DNA from: Alectryocaccomicrobium faecavium
GTDB lineage: Bacteria; Bacillota; Clostridia; Christensenellales; Aristaeellaceae
Direction of reading: 5' to 3'
Assembly: GCA_018713425.1 (NCBI GenBank)
Contig: DVOT01000234.1
Location: 1 to 23,485 of the forward strand
Length of the DNA: 23,485 nt
The notes beneath the pieces were generated by a model that was not told the origin of the DNA, ran no database searches, and saw only the letters and a list, made by a program, of their open reading frames with translations. The position numbers and the translations under genes are program-made. The stretch's first letter is position 1. The number at the start of each line of letters is the position of its first letter. Below are positions 1-8,399 of the stretch, in pieces.

Positions 1-33
1 TCGCAGCCTCTCTTTCTCCGGATTGCCTCCCAT
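1..33 (-). CDS. Possible 5' end of a divergent gene (partial)
   Basis: A minus-strand reading frame enters the window edge from an ATG at 33-31 and reads MGGNPEKERLR before the sequence stops. A second ATG at 38-36 in another frame is possible. An AAGGGA stretch lies upstream at about 43-48, and a good promoter lies further upstream at 56-84. Eleven residues are too few to assign a family; the short polar N-terminus is typical of many proteins. The call rests mainly on the promoter and spacing. Confidence 0.35.
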   Translation of the reverse strand, partial: MGGNPEKERLR

Positions 34-55
34 ACCATTGGATTCCCTTACTTTT

Positions 56-84
56 ATTGTACCGCAAAATTGCCCGCATAGCAA
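56..84 (-). promoter_or_regulatory. Predicted housekeeping promoter (minus strand)
   Basis: Read on the minus strand, a TTGCTA box (84-79) and a TACAAT box (61-56) are separated by 17 bp. It would drive the gene leaving the left edge of the window, divergently from the MMPL operon. Confidence 0.5.
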
Positions 85-257
85 GCCGCTGGCCCAAAGA
101 TAACGAAAAAGCTCTGCATGAGTGTCGGGCATGGGTAACGCGGAAGGCGATTGAATAGAGCATACTGGAGACGGAATTGGAGGAGCAGATGGATGGGCGG
201 GAAATGGACTGGCGCGGCATTTTTCCATGCGCCTTTCACGCTCTTGCCATAATGTTT

Positions 258-266
258 TGCTATAAT
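258..266 (+). promoter_or_regulatory. Extended -10 promoter of the MMPL operon
   Basis: The sequence TGCTATAAT is an extended -10 element (TGn plus consensus TATAAT at 261-266). No good -35 box sits at 17 bp, which is common for extended -10 promoters. Transcription would start near 273, leaving a leader of about 20 nt before the GTG at 292. The stretch from 85 to 257 holds no gene that I can support. Confidence 0.5.
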
Positions 267-291
267 ACAGAAAATACGAGGAGTTTGGGGG

Positions 292-2358
292 GTGCGGCAT
301 TTGCTGGATCGTCTGAGCAGCTGGGTTGTCCGCGCGCGGCGCGGCATTCTGGCGGTGTTTCTCATTTTGGGCGTTCTTTCAGCATTTTTGATGGCTGCGG
401 TGCAAGTGAACTATGACCTAACGGCGTATTTGCCGCAGGATATGCCGACGACGAAAGCGCTGACCTTGATGGACGATACGTTCGGCTACACCGGCATGGC
501 GCAGGTGATGCTCGAGGATATGAGCATCGATGAAATCCTGGAAATGAAGGCGCAAATCGCCGCGGTGGACGGCGTGAGCATGGTGATGTGGCTGGACGAT
601 GTGGCCGACGTGCGCGCGCCGCTTTCCACGCTGGACGCGAGCGTTGTGCAATCGTATTACAACGACGGCGCCGCGCTGCTCACCGTGCAATTTGCCGATA
701 GTGATTATTCCGAGCGCACGCGCGCCGCCGTGCAGGAGATCGACCGGCTCACCGGCGATAACGCGATGACCGGTTCCGCGGTGACGGCGGGGCTTTTGAT
801 CCAGTCTTCCGCGGAGGAAGTGCTGCTGGTTGTGCTGTGGGCCATTCCTGTGGTGCTGATCATTTTGCTGTTTGCCACTGCCTCCATTGCTGAAGCGCTG
901 ATCTTCCTGTTTGTGCTGGGCGTTTCGGTGCTCATCAATATGGGAACCAATGCGTTCCTGCCCAGCATTTCGTTCTTTTCCCAACTGTCGGTGGCGGTTT
1001 TGCAAATGGCCATCGCCATGGACTATTCCATTTTCTTACTCAGCCGCTTCCGCGAAGAGCGCGCGAATGGCACAGATCCCGTCGTGGCCATGACCGCGGC
1101 GGTAAAGAAGGCGTTCCTTTCCATTTCCGCCAGTTCTACCACCACGATCGCCGGCTTTGTGGCGCTGATGTTTATGCGCTACACCATCGGTTGGGACATG
1201 GGCTTGGTGCTGGCCAAGGGCATCGTATTCAGCCTTTTGAGCGTGCTTTTGGTGATGCCCGGCCTCGCGCTGATCTTGATGAAGGCCATCGACCGCACGA
1301 GCCACCGTCCGCTTTTGCCCAAGGTGGGCGGCTACGCGCGCGGCGTGAGCAAGTGCCGCTGGGCAGTGCTGATCGTGTGCGTGCTGGTGGTGGTGCCCTG
1401 CTTCATCGCGCAGGGACAAAACCACTTTGTGTATGGCGAAAGCGCGATTATGGCCAGCGAAGGTTCCGTGCTGGCCGCGGATAAGGCGCGCATCCAGGAA
1501 AAATTCGACGTATATGAGCCGCTGGCCATCGTAGCTCCCACGCAGGATATCGCCACGGAGCGCGAAATCGCCGCGCGATTGAGCGAAGTGGAAGGCGTGG
1601 CTTCCGTGCAAACGCTGGCCAACGTGCTGCCCAAGGGCATGCCGGAGAGCCTGCTGCCTGAAATGGCCGCCTCGCAATTCCGCGCGGATGGCTATACGCG
1701 CTATGTGCTCAACCTGTCGGTAGAGCAGGAAACCGCGGCCTGTGAGCAGGCCGTGGCCGATATCCGCGCCATCGTGAACGACGTGTTTGGCGAGGAAGCG
1801 GGCGTAGTCGGCGGCGCGAGCAGCGTTTCGGACATTCGCGAAGTGGTGGAAAGCGACTACACGGTGGTGAACGCGATCTCCATCGCGCTGGTGCTGCTCA
1901 TTTTGATCATTTCCTTCCGCTCGCTCCTTCTGCCTCTGATCCTGGTGCTGGTGATTGAATCCTCCATTTGGATCAACATGGCCATTCCCTATTTCCAGGG
2001 AACGGATTTGAGTTTTATCGGTTACATGATCGTTTCTTCCATCCAGTTGGGCGCTACGGTGGACTACGCGATTTTGCTGGCCGACCGCTATCGCGGCCAG
2101 CGCGCGCTGGGCGAATCCCCGCGCGAAGCGGCCATTAGCGCCACGCGGCTGGCGGGCGAATCCGTGCTCACCTCGGCGGGCATCCTCACGGCCGGCGGGC
2201 TGACCGTATATTTTGTTTCCAGCATCAGCGGCATTGCGCAGCTGGGGTTGCTCATCGGGCGCGGCGCGGCGCTGAGCGGCTTTATGGTGCTCACCGTGCT
2301 GCCCATTCTGCTTGCGCTGCTCGACCGCCTGATCACCAAAAGGAGGAAAATGCAATGA
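292..2358 (+). CDS. MMPL/RND-family membrane transporter
   Basis: A 688-residue integral membrane protein of the MMPL (RND superfamily) type. These proteins use the proton gradient to move lipids or hydrophobic compounds across the cytoplasmic membrane. An N-terminal helix (about 18-38) is followed by an outer domain to about 175, a cluster of helices, a second outer domain, and a second helix cluster: the duplicated MMPL architecture. The two proton-relay-like motifs are visible: AMDYSIFLLSRFRE around D244-Y245 and TVDYAILLADRYRG around D591-Y592. The start is a GTG with GAGGAG about 9 bp upstream; a TTG at 301 is the alternative. The next gene overlaps the stop by 4 bp, so the pair is translationally coupled. 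The substrate cannot be told from the sequence. Confidence 0.9.
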   Translation: MRHLLDRLSSWVVRARRGILAVFLILGVLSAFLMAAVQVNYDLTAYLPQDMPTTKALTLMDDTFGYTGMAQVMLEDMSIDEILEMKAQIAAVDGVSMVMWLDDVADVRAPLSTLDASVVQSYYNDGAALLTVQFADSDYSERTRAAVQEIDRLTGDNAMTGSAVTAGLLIQSSAEEVLLVVLWAIPVVLIILLFATASIAEALIFLFVLGVSVLINMGTNAFLPSISFFSQLSVAVLQMAIAMDYSIFLLSRFREERANGTDPVVAMTAAVKKAFLSISASSTTTIAGFVALMFMRYTIGWDMGLVLAKGIVFSLLSVLLVMPGLALILMKAIDRTSHRPLLPKVGGYARGVSKCRWAVLIVCVLVVVPCFIAQGQNHFVYGESAIMASEGSVLAADKARIQEKFDVYEPLAIVAPTQDIATEREIAARLSEVEGVASVQTLANVLPKGMPESLLPEMAASQFRADGYTRYVLNLSVEQETAACEQAVADIRAIVNDVFGEEAGVVGGASSVSDIREVVESDYTVVNAISIALVLLILIISFRSLLLPLILVLVIESSIWINMAIPYFQGTDLSFIGYMIVSSIQLGATVDYAILLADRYRGQRALGESPREAAISATRLAGESVLTSAGILTAGGLTVYFVSSISGIAQLGLLIGRGAALSGFMVLTVLPILLALLDRLITKRRKMQ

Positions 2359-3434
2359 AAAAAATTCTGGCAATCGCCGTGGCGCTTTTGCTGGCCGCGG
2401 CTCCGGCGCTGGCTCAGCGCGATGAAACCATTTACGCGACCCTCTCGCCCACGGGCGAAGTGCTTTCCGTGGAAGCAGGCGTGCGCGTGGAAGGCGAAGC
2501 CGGCGAATATACGGAAACGGGCAATTATGCCTCTGTGGAGGCGCTTTCTGGCCAGGTGAGCTACGCGGACGGCGTGGTCACCTGCCAGATAGAGGACGGC
2601 CAGGCCGTGTACTTTGACGGCCTGCTGGAAGGCGCGGTGCTGCCGTGGACGGTGAGCGTAACGACCAGCGCGGAAATTGGCGCCAGCGGTCCGGTGGACA
2701 TCGATATCCACATTGCGCCCAATCCCGATTGCGCGGACGCCTATTACGCCGAAAATCTGGCCCTGCAAATGACGCTTTCCGTGGATCTGGACAGCGCGCG
2801 CGTCGTCGATTGCGCGGGCGCGACCCAGACTGTGACCGGCTCCACGGCGACGTTCGCTTGGATCGGCCTGCCGGGCGGCGAGCTGAACGCGCACCTTTCG
2901 CTGGAAACGGAGAGCTTTGTGCTGGGCGACATCCAGATTGCCGCCATGCCCATGAACTTGGGCGACATGCTGGGCGATTTTGACATCAGCCAGCTCACCG
3001 ACGGCGGCGCGCAGCTCACCGAGGGCATGCAGGCGCTGTCCGACGGGCTGAGCAGCTTTGAAATCACCCCCCAGCAGCAGGCGATGATCGCGTCCCTGGC
3101 CACCATGGAAACCGACGATCCCGACGCGCAGCTCATGCAAGCGCTGCTCAACCAATTCCTGCCCATGCTGGATTCGCTGGATACGCTCAAAGAAGGCGTC
3201 GCCCAGCTCAACGATGGACTGAACCAGTATGTGGGCGGCATCAACGGGGCCATGGAATCGCTCCTACGCGAGACGGAAGCGCCCCGCTCGTTCGCGGGCG
3301 CAGAATCGACCGATAGCATTCAGTTCGTGTTGCGCGTTCCCGCCCAGTCCCTGCCTGTGGAGGCAGAAGAGCCGGCGGCGGAGGAAGAAGAACAGACTGT
3401 GTGGGAGCGCATCACGGGCCTGTTTGGAGGCTAA
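2355..3434 (+). CDS. Secreted LxxG-heptad protein, MMPL partner
   Basis: A 359-residue protein with a clear signal peptide (MKKILAIAVALLLAAAPALA, cleavage near residue 20), so it acts outside the membrane. Residues 30-200 look beta-rich with an extracytoplasmic composition. Residues 211-234 and 275-301 carry spaced xxLxxGxx heptads (L214/G217, L221/G224, L228/G231; L278/G281, L285/G288), the pattern known as X-X-X-Leu-X-X-Gly repeats in YhgE/Pip-like and MMPL-associated proteins. The tail (335-348) is strongly acidic, and no C-terminal membrane helix or sorting signal is seen. It overlaps the MMPL gene by 4 bp (ATGA). The inference is an extracellular accessory of the transporter. The family was not identified beyond the heptad motif. 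Confidence 0.75.
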   Translation: MKKILAIAVALLLAAAPALAQRDETIYATLSPTGEVLSVEAGVRVEGEAGEYTETGNYASVEALSGQVSYADGVVTCQIEDGQAVYFDGLLEGAVLPWTVSVTTSAEIGASGPVDIDIHIAPNPDCADAYYAENLALQMTLSVDLDSARVVDCAGATQTVTGSTATFAWIGLPGGELNAHLSLETESFVLGDIQIAAMPMNLGDMLGDFDISQLTDGGAQLTEGMQALSDGLSSFEITPQQQAMIASLATMETDDPDAQLMQALLNQFLPMLDSLDTLKEGVAQLNDGLNQYVGGINGAMESLLRETEAPRSFAGAESTDSIQFVLRVPAQSLPVEAEEPAAEEEEQTVWERITGLFGG

Positions 3435-3437
3435 CCC

Positions 3438-4154
3438 ATGGAGAAAGGAAATTGTGATAGGACGCCCAAAGCTCTGATTTTGGATTGCGGCGGCGTGCTC
3501 GCCTATCCCACGCACGGCGATTGGACTTTCCCTCCGGCCATGATGGAATCGTTGCGCGCCTTTCCCGCGCGCGATGTGGTGATTGCGCGCGCCCGCGCCG
3601 CGTTGGAATGGCTGGATGAGAGCGAGAAGCTGGATTCCCTGGAAGAAGAGGATGGCCTGCGACTGGGTTATTTGCGCGCCGCTACGAACGATTTGGGCTT
3701 GTATATGGAAAATGAAGTCCTGGCGCAGGGCGCGCACTGGATTACCTACACCCCCGAGTGCTATTCGCTCTATGAAGACGTGCTTCCCGCGCTCGAGGCT
3801 TGGCAGGGGAAATACCGCTTGGGCCTGCTTTCCAACGCCATGCCTTCCATGAAAAAGGCCATGGAAGCGCTCGGCGCGCTGCAATGGTTTGACGCGGCCA
3901 TCGCCTCTTGCGAAATCGGCGCGATCAAGCCCGCGCACCAGATGTACGAGGCTATATTGGCGGCGCTGGGCGTTGCGCCCGGCGAGGCGGTTTTTGTGGA
4001 CGATTTGCCCATGAACCTGGAGGCCGCCCGCGCGCTGGGCATGCGCGCGGTGCGCATGGCGCGGCCCTTTTACCTGGAGTGGATGCCGCCGCAGGATGGT
4101 TCCTGGGATGGCGAATGCGTATCTTCTTTTGCGGAGCTGAATGCGATCCTATGA
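3438..4154 (+). CDS. HAD-superfamily hydrolase (subfamily IA type)
   Basis: A 238-residue soluble protein with all four HAD motifs. Motif I is LILDCGGVLA with nucleophile D16; the usual second Asp is Gly18, as in the DxGGV group that includes YihX- and haloacid dehalogenase-like members. Motif II is LLSN (S132), motif III is the Lys of GAIKPAHQMY (K164), and motif IV is VFVDDLP (D188, D189). A helical cap fits residues 22-110. The likely reaction is hydrolysis of a small phosphorylated metabolite or another HAD substrate. Because the second motif I Asp (general acid in phosphatases) is missing, the chemistry is uncertain. A GGAGG sits 7 bp before the ATG. The gene lies 3 bp after the preceding stop and overlaps the next gene by 4 bp. 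Confidence 0.85.
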   Translation: MEKGNCDRTPKALILDCGGVLAYPTHGDWTFPPAMMESLRAFPARDVVIARARAALEWLDESEKLDSLEEEDGLRLGYLRAATNDLGLYMENEVLAQGAHWITYTPECYSLYEDVLPALEAWQGKYRLGLLSNAMPSMKKAMEALGALQWFDAAIASCEIGAIKPAHQMYEAILAALGVAPGEAVFVDDLPMNLEAARALGMRAVRMARPFYLEWMPPQDGSWDGECVSSFAELNAIL

Positions 4155-5440
4155 ATTTGCCACAAGCTTATGTGAGACGCATGCGCGCGTTGTTGGGCGC
4201 GGAGTTTGACGCTTTCCTGGAAAGCATGCAAGCGCCGTTCCAGCGCGCATTGCGGGAAAACGCGCGCCGCCCGGGCGGCGCGCGTTCGTTCGCGCTGGCG
4301 CAGGTGCCCTGGTGCCCGCGCGGCTATTTTGTTTCTACGGACGCGCGGCCCGGCGCGAGTTTGGCGCACTTCGCGGGCGCGTTTTACCTCCAGGAACCCA
4401 GCGCCATGGTTCCCGCCGAGGTGCTCTGCGCGCAGCCGGGCGAGCGGGTGCTGGATTTGTGCGCCGCGCCGGGGGGCAAGGCCACGCGGCTGGCCGAATG
4501 CGCAGGCGCGCTGGTGGCCAACGAAATCGAACCCCGGCGCGCGAAAGTGCTGCTGTCGAACCTGGAGCGCATGGGCGCGTGGAACGCCGCCGTTACCAAC
4601 GAAAGCCCCGCGCGCCTGGCCCAGGCGTTGCCGGAAGCGTTCGATGCGGTGCTCGTGGACGCGCCGTGCTCGGGCGAGGGCATGTTCCGTCGCGATCCTG
4701 GCGCCATCGCCGAATGGACGGAGGCCAGCAACCTGGGCTGCCAGAAGCGCCAGCGGGAAATCCTCGCCTGCGCCGCGCGCCTGGTGCGGCCCGGCGGGCG
4801 GCTGGTGTATTCCACTTGCACCTTTAGCCCTCTGGAAAATGAGGACAACGTGGAGTGGTTCCTGCGCGAATTCGCGGAATTTTCCGCGAGGGATTTTTCC
4901 CTGCCCGCGCTGGGGCGTTCGCAAAACGGCTGCCTGCGCGTATATCCGCACAGGGCGGCGGGCGAAGGGCATTTTGTGGCTTTGCTTGCGCGGGCGGGCG
5001 AAAGCCAGCCGCTGAGCAAGGGCTTGGCTTCGCCGCCGGCTTTGCCGGAAGCGGGCGCGGCGTTTTTTGCCGCTTTGCCGCCGGGCGAAGCGGTTTTGCG
5101 GGGCGAAACCACTTGTTTGCGCAGCGCGCTATTGCCGCCGCTGGATGGTTTGCGCGTGTTGCGCGATGGCCTGCCCTTGTTCAGTTGCAAAAAGGGCGTG
5201 TTCCGCCCCGAACACGCGGCGGGCATGGCGCTGGCCGCGCGGCAAGCCCTTGAGTTGGACGCGCAGCAGGCCAACGCGTATCTTGGCGGCGCGCCGCTCG
5301 CGTTGGGAAAGGATACGCCGCAGGGCTGGGCGTTGGCGCGCTATCAGGGCATGCCGCTGGGGTGGGGCAAGGGTTCGGAGGATACGTTCAAGAACCACCT
5401 GCCCAAGGGCCTGCGGCAGAACGCGCCCTTGCTGCCATGA
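4151..5440 (+). CDS. rsmF: RsmF/RsmB-family 16S rRNA m5C methyltransferase
   Basis: A 429-residue SAM-dependent RNA cytosine-C5 methyltransferase of the NOL1/NOP2/Sun group. The SAM-binding motif is DLCAAPGGK (102-110), the motif IV cysteine is C173 in DAPCSGEGMFRR, and the catalytic motif VI cysteine is C223 in YSTCTFSPLEN. The N-terminal RsmF-like extension (1-90) and the C-terminal end with GMPLGWGK and KNHLPKGLR (about 400-422) match the RsmF/YebU type, which methylates 16S rRNA near position 1407 in E. coli. The frame is open upstream to 3908, but the ATG at 4151 overlaps the HAD stop (ATGA) and gives the family's normal N-terminus MNLPQAYVRRM. The exact target cytosine in this organism is inferred only. 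Confidence 0.9.
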   Translation: MNLPQAYVRRMRALLGAEFDAFLESMQAPFQRALRENARRPGGARSFALAQVPWCPRGYFVSTDARPGASLAHFAGAFYLQEPSAMVPAEVLCAQPGERVLDLCAAPGGKATRLAECAGALVANEIEPRRAKVLLSNLERMGAWNAAVTNESPARLAQALPEAFDAVLVDAPCSGEGMFRRDPGAIAEWTEASNLGCQKRQREILACAARLVRPGGRLVYSTCTFSPLENEDNVEWFLREFAEFSARDFSLPALGRSQNGCLRVYPHRAAGEGHFVALLARAGESQPLSKGLASPPALPEAGAAFFAALPPGEAVLRGETTCLRSALLPPLDGLRVLRDGLPLFSCKKGVFRPEHAAGMALAARQALELDAQQANAYLGGAPLALGKDTPQGWALARYQGMPLGWGKGSEDTFKNHLPKGLRQNAPLLP

Positions 5441-5445
5441 TTGCG

Positions 5446-7023
5446 TTATGCGCGGATTCGAAACGTTTTGGGCGCGAAGCGGTATACCAGGATGCTCGCA
5501 ACGATGCCATAAAGCACGCAAAAGGCGATCGTCATGGCGCCGAATACCAAAATTGGCATGCGCAGCCGCATGATGGCAAAGCAGACGAGGTACGTTCCCG
5601 ACAAAATGAGGCGGTATGTGCCGCTTTTCAATTCCGTTCCCGCGTTGTAGGGCTGGAGCAGGTAGTAAATCGTCAGATAATGGATGGAGAAAAACAGGCT
5701 CATGCATAGGATGGAAACAATCAGCACGGCATAATTGAGCGGATTGTCCGTCCCGCCGGTGGCGAAGAGAATCAGCGCCAGCCCAACGCCGATCACCAAT
5801 GCCGGAACCGCGTTGATCTTCATGATTTCCCGCAGGCGGATCTGAAACAGGCGCAGGATAAAGCCCGGCTGCTTATAAAACGAGTAGGTCAGCAGGCTGT
5901 GGTCGCAATTCATAAAAAGCGCCTGGGTAAAATTCGTGCCACGGTTGATGACATACAGAATAAACACGAAGTATGGCAGCCAGGTCATCACGATTTCGTT
6001 GATGGCGGATTTTTCTTCCGGCAGCAGATAAATTCCCACCAGCACCGCGGCGACGAGGAACGCGCATACGCAAGAAATCTTTTTCGTGGAATCCCAGAGG
6101 ATCTTTTTGTGCCTTTTGATGAACAACTCGTTGAGGTATTCGAATCCTTTGCGGTTGCTGGAAATCGAGGTATCCGCCGATATTTTCTTTTCGTTTGCCT
6201 GCTTGACGATCTGGACTGCCACCTGCGAATCCATCTGGTTGGTAAGGCCGGAGAGCAATTCCTTGTTGATGCCGCGATAATCGCGGAAGGTCAACACCTT
6301 CGCCAGGCCAACCGCTCCCAGGGGAATGCAGGCCAAAAATACGGCCATGGATACCGAGGCTGGCACAACCACCCCGAGGGCCGGCAGGGCGTAAGCGATC
6401 AGCAAAAACAAGGCGACGCCGCCCCATACGTATTTCGACAGCTTGTTTTCGTTATAGCCAAAGCCCCGTTTTTCATAATCCCACAAAGAAGTGGCCGCCA
6501 CAAACAGCTTCATGCCCGCGATGCAAAGCGGCAGGAGCAGGCAAAACCACAGGGGCAGACCCCTGTCCATGCCAAAGAGCAGGCCGAACGGCAAAAATCC
6601 GATTACCACCTTCAAAATCGCGTAGAGGTAATTGACCAGCGTATACTCCCTGGCGTCCATGCGCATCAGGATCATCGCGTAGTACTTGTCCTTTGTCGGA
6701 TTGAAAAGATTGGTGTTTACGAAGCAGCCAATCACCGTCAAAAACAGCAGGATGTGCAGGAATACCGCGTTTTCCGGCAACTGCTGATAAAGGATGCCGA
6801 TGCCGCAAACCATCGTGACAAAGTAAAGGAACTTGCCGATGAAGGCGGAGGCGATTTCCCACAGGGCGGACAGCGCATTCGCGAAGATTTTCAGGCCCCT
6901 GACCCGATAGAGCGACGCCGGCAGCAAGCGCTTTAAGAGCGGGATTTGCTTTAGGGAAAATAGAATGCCATTTACGCGATACGTATTTTTTAGGGCAAAC
7001 GAGATCCGCAGCGTTTTACGCAT
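5446..7023 (-). CDS. ABC transporter permease, large, unassigned family
   Basis: A 525-residue polytopic membrane protein. About 12 hydrophobic segments are visible (roughly 60-80, 88-105, 133-152, 157-177, 199-220, 224-243, 318-334, 346-360, 405-421, 430-455, 470-487, 490-514), with a charged soluble stretch at 244-317. Its gene overlaps the end of the ABC ATPase gene by 8 bp, which makes it the membrane partner of that ATPase. The ATG at 7023 is preferred over one at 7047 because GGGAGG lies about 6-7 bp upstream and the N-terminus MRKTLRISFALKN is typical. Direction and substrate are unknown; efflux, or export linked to cell-envelope stress, is plausible. The stop lies 5 bp from the convergent rRNA methyltransferase stop. 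Confidence 0.75.
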   Translation of the reverse strand: MRKTLRISFALKNTYRVNGILFSLKQIPLLKRLLPASLYRVRGLKIFANALSALWEIASAFIGKFLYFVTMVCGIGILYQQLPENAVFLHILLFLTVIGCFVNTNLFNPTKDKYYAMILMRMDAREYTLVNYLYAILKVVIGFLPFGLLFGMDRGLPLWFCLLLPLCIAGMKLFVAATSLWDYEKRGFGYNENKLSKYVWGGVALFLLIAYALPALGVVVPASVSMAVFLACIPLGAVGLAKVLTFRDYRGINKELLSGLTNQMDSQVAVQIVKQANEKKISADTSISSNRKGFEYLNELFIKRHKKILWDSTKKISCVCAFLVAAVLVGIYLLPEEKSAINEIVMTWLPYFVFILYVINRGTNFTQALFMNCDHSLLTYSFYKQPGFILRLFQIRLREIMKINAVPALVIGVGLALILFATGGTDNPLNYAVLIVSILCMSLFFSIHYLTIYYLLQPYNAGTELKSGTYRLILSGTYLVCFAIMRLRMPILVFGAMTIAFCVLYGIVASILVYRFAPKTFRIRA

Positions 7024-7726
7024 TTTCTTCCTCCCGCAGGGCCGCAAGAATCTTCTCCTTGAACTCCCCGCTGTCCAGGTTTGTTTTTTCCACGACTTCC
7101 AGTTCTCCGTGGTTGAGCAGCACGATTTCGTCGCACAGGTCGAGCGCCAAGTCCATGATGTGCGTGGAAAAAATGGTAACGCGGCCCTGTTTCAGCGAGC
7201 GCAACAACTGCTTCATTTCCTCCGCCACCACCACATCCAGCGAGGTCAGCGGCTCATCCAGCAACAAAACATTCGGCTGGGCGATGATGTTGATGAGCAT
7301 CTGCATCTTGTTTTTCATGCCGTGAGAATAGTCCTTCAGCAGCTTGTCCCTGTCCTCCGGCGCAATGCTCATGGAATCAAAATATTCATCGATGCTGCGC
7401 GGATTTTTGAGGGACTTCTCATTGATGTCCATAAAGAACTTTAGAAACTCCCTGCCCGTCAAAAATTCCGGCACGGTAGGGGTGGAAAGCACGTATCCAA
7501 TGTCCTCCGCGACGACCGCGCGGCGGGCGCCGTTGGCTTCTTCAATCCAAAAATTCCCGCCATCCGCCTTGAGATCGCGATTCAGGCAATTGAAAAGCGT
7601 CGTTTTCCCCGCGCCGTTTCTGCCGAGCAAACCATAGATTTTGCCCGCTTCAAAAGCAAAAGTGATGTCCTTCAAAACCTGCTTTTTCTCAAAGCTCTTG
7701 GCCAAATGCTCGATGACAAATTTCAT
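7016..7726 (-). CDS. ABC transporter ATP-binding protein
   Basis: A 236-residue cytoplasmic ATPase that powers the neighbouring permease. Walker A is GRNGAGKT (35-42), Walker B is VLLLDE (153-158), the D-loop is SLD, and the switch histidine is H189 in FSTHIMDLA. The Q-loop is atypical: where DrrA/CcmA-type proteins usually read GYLPQ, this one reads GYVLS (78-82) with no Gln. The signature is YSHGMKNK (133-140) in place of LSGGQ; SxGM forms occur in ABC-2 type exporters. The frame runs upstream to 7855, but the ATG at 7726 has GGAGG 5 bp before it and begins the domain with MKFVIEHLAKSF. It lies 11 bp downstream of the small membrane-protein gene. Confidence 0.9.
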   Translation of the reverse strand: MKFVIEHLAKSFEKKQVLKDITFAFEAGKIYGLLGRNGAGKTTLFNCLNRDLKADGGNFWIEEANGARRAVVAEDIGYVLSTPTVPEFLTGREFLKFFMDINEKSLKNPRSIDEYFDSMSIAPEDRDKLLKDYSHGMKNKMQMLINIIAQPNVLLLDEPLTSLDVVVAEEMKQLLRSLKQGRVTIFSTHIMDLALDLCDEIVLLNHGELEVVEKTNLDSGEFKEKILAALREEENA

Positions 7727-7737
7727 GCAAACCTCCG

Positions 7738-8157
7738 CTACATCCTTTTTTGATAATATGCGATAAGGGCAAAGTCCAATATCGTTTTGAGCAAGAACAC
7801 GCCCACGAGGAGCAGGGTGAGCCAAAACGGCGCGTCCAAAAAGATGCCAAACCAAGCGCCCGCGATCAAAAGCCAGTGCAGAATCTCGCCGGAGATGGCC
7901 TGCGCCTTGCTGCGAATGAATTGGTTGCGCTCGTCCTTTTCCTCAATCTCGCTCTGTTTCATGAGATCGGGATGCTTTTCGCCCCACAGGGCCACGCACC
8001 ATTTTCCCACGCCATAGCCAAACAATCCGGCGCCCACGCCCACCATTGCCCCGCTTTGCGCATTGCTCAAAAAGCCCTGTAAAAGAAACTTTGCGGCAAG
8101 CGCAAGAGCAATGCCCACAACGCCAATCGCAAGATATGCCGCTGTTTTCTTTTTCAC
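7738..8157 (-). CDS. Four-helix membrane protein of the ABC operon
   Basis: A 139-residue membrane protein with four hydrophobic segments (about 6-27, 35-57, 89-107, 110-133). A charged loop at 60-85 contains EIEEKDERNQFIRSKA, a DERxxxIRxKA-like pattern also seen in small DUF2178-type membrane proteins next to XRE regulators. The start is a GTG that overlaps the regulator stop by 4 bp (GTGA), with GAGGAGG about 7 bp upstream. No catalytic motif is visible. It probably senses or assists the ABC transporter encoded downstream, but this is inferred only from position. Confidence 0.75.
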   Translation of the reverse strand: MKKKTAAYLAIGVVGIALALAAKFLLQGFLSNAQSGAMVGVGAGLFGYGVGKWCVALWGEKHPDLMKQSEIEEKDERNQFIRSKAQAISGEILHWLLIAGAWFGIFLDAPFWLTLLLVGVFLLKTILDFALIAYYQKRM

Positions 8158-8357
8158 CGCTTTTCCTCCTCGTAGATAAAAATGTCCTCAATGCGCATGT
8201 CAAAATACCGCGCGAGCTTAAACGCCAGGACGATTGAGGGATTGTATCGCCCGTTTTCCAGCGAGCCAATGGTTTGCCGGGATACTTCCAGCGCGGCGGC
8301 AAGCTCTTCCTGTTTGATGCCCCGCTCTTTCCGGATTTCTTCCAAACGGTTTTTCAT
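8154..8357 (-). CDS. XRE-family transcriptional regulator (YozG/Cro-like)
   Basis: A 67-residue single-domain DNA-binding protein. MKNRLEEIRKERGIKQEELA and the recognition part EVSRQTIGSLENGRYNPS form a classic Cro/C1 helix-turn-helix, followed by LAFKLARYFDMRIEDIF, as in the small regulators that head membrane-protein/ABC operons. An in-frame ATG at 8393 would add 12 residues. However, the promoter puts the transcription start at about 8393, so the ATG at 8357 (AAGAAGG about 6 bp upstream) is the likely start. The regulator heads its own operon, and a perfect inverted repeat covers its start point, so negative autoregulation is likely. Confidence 0.9.
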   Translation of the reverse strand: MKNRLEEIRKERGIKQEELAAALEVSRQTIGSLENGRYNPSIVLAFKLARYFDMRIEDIFIYEEEKR

Positions 8358-8371
8358 GGCGCGCCTTCTTT

Positions 8372-8395
8372 CTATGGAAAGCTTACTTTCCATAG
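8372..8395. promoter_or_regulatory. Perfect 10-bp inverted repeat, probable XRE operator
   Basis: CTATGGAAAG (8372-8381), a 4-bp CTTA spacer and CTTTCCATAG (8386-8395) form a perfect palindrome. It lies just downstream of the -10 box of the XRE/ABC operon and overlaps the predicted start site. A further half-site, ACTTTCCAT (8432-8440), lies just upstream of the -35 box. Together they would let a dimeric XRE protein block the promoter. A transcribed hairpin is the alternative role. Confidence 0.65.
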
Positions 8396-8399
8396 AGGT

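Noticed and set aside
1036..2373. Long minus-strand open frame (445 codons) opposite the MMPL gene
   Set aside because: It is His/Gln/Arg-rich shadow coding from a GC-rich gene; the plus frame has clear family motifs.
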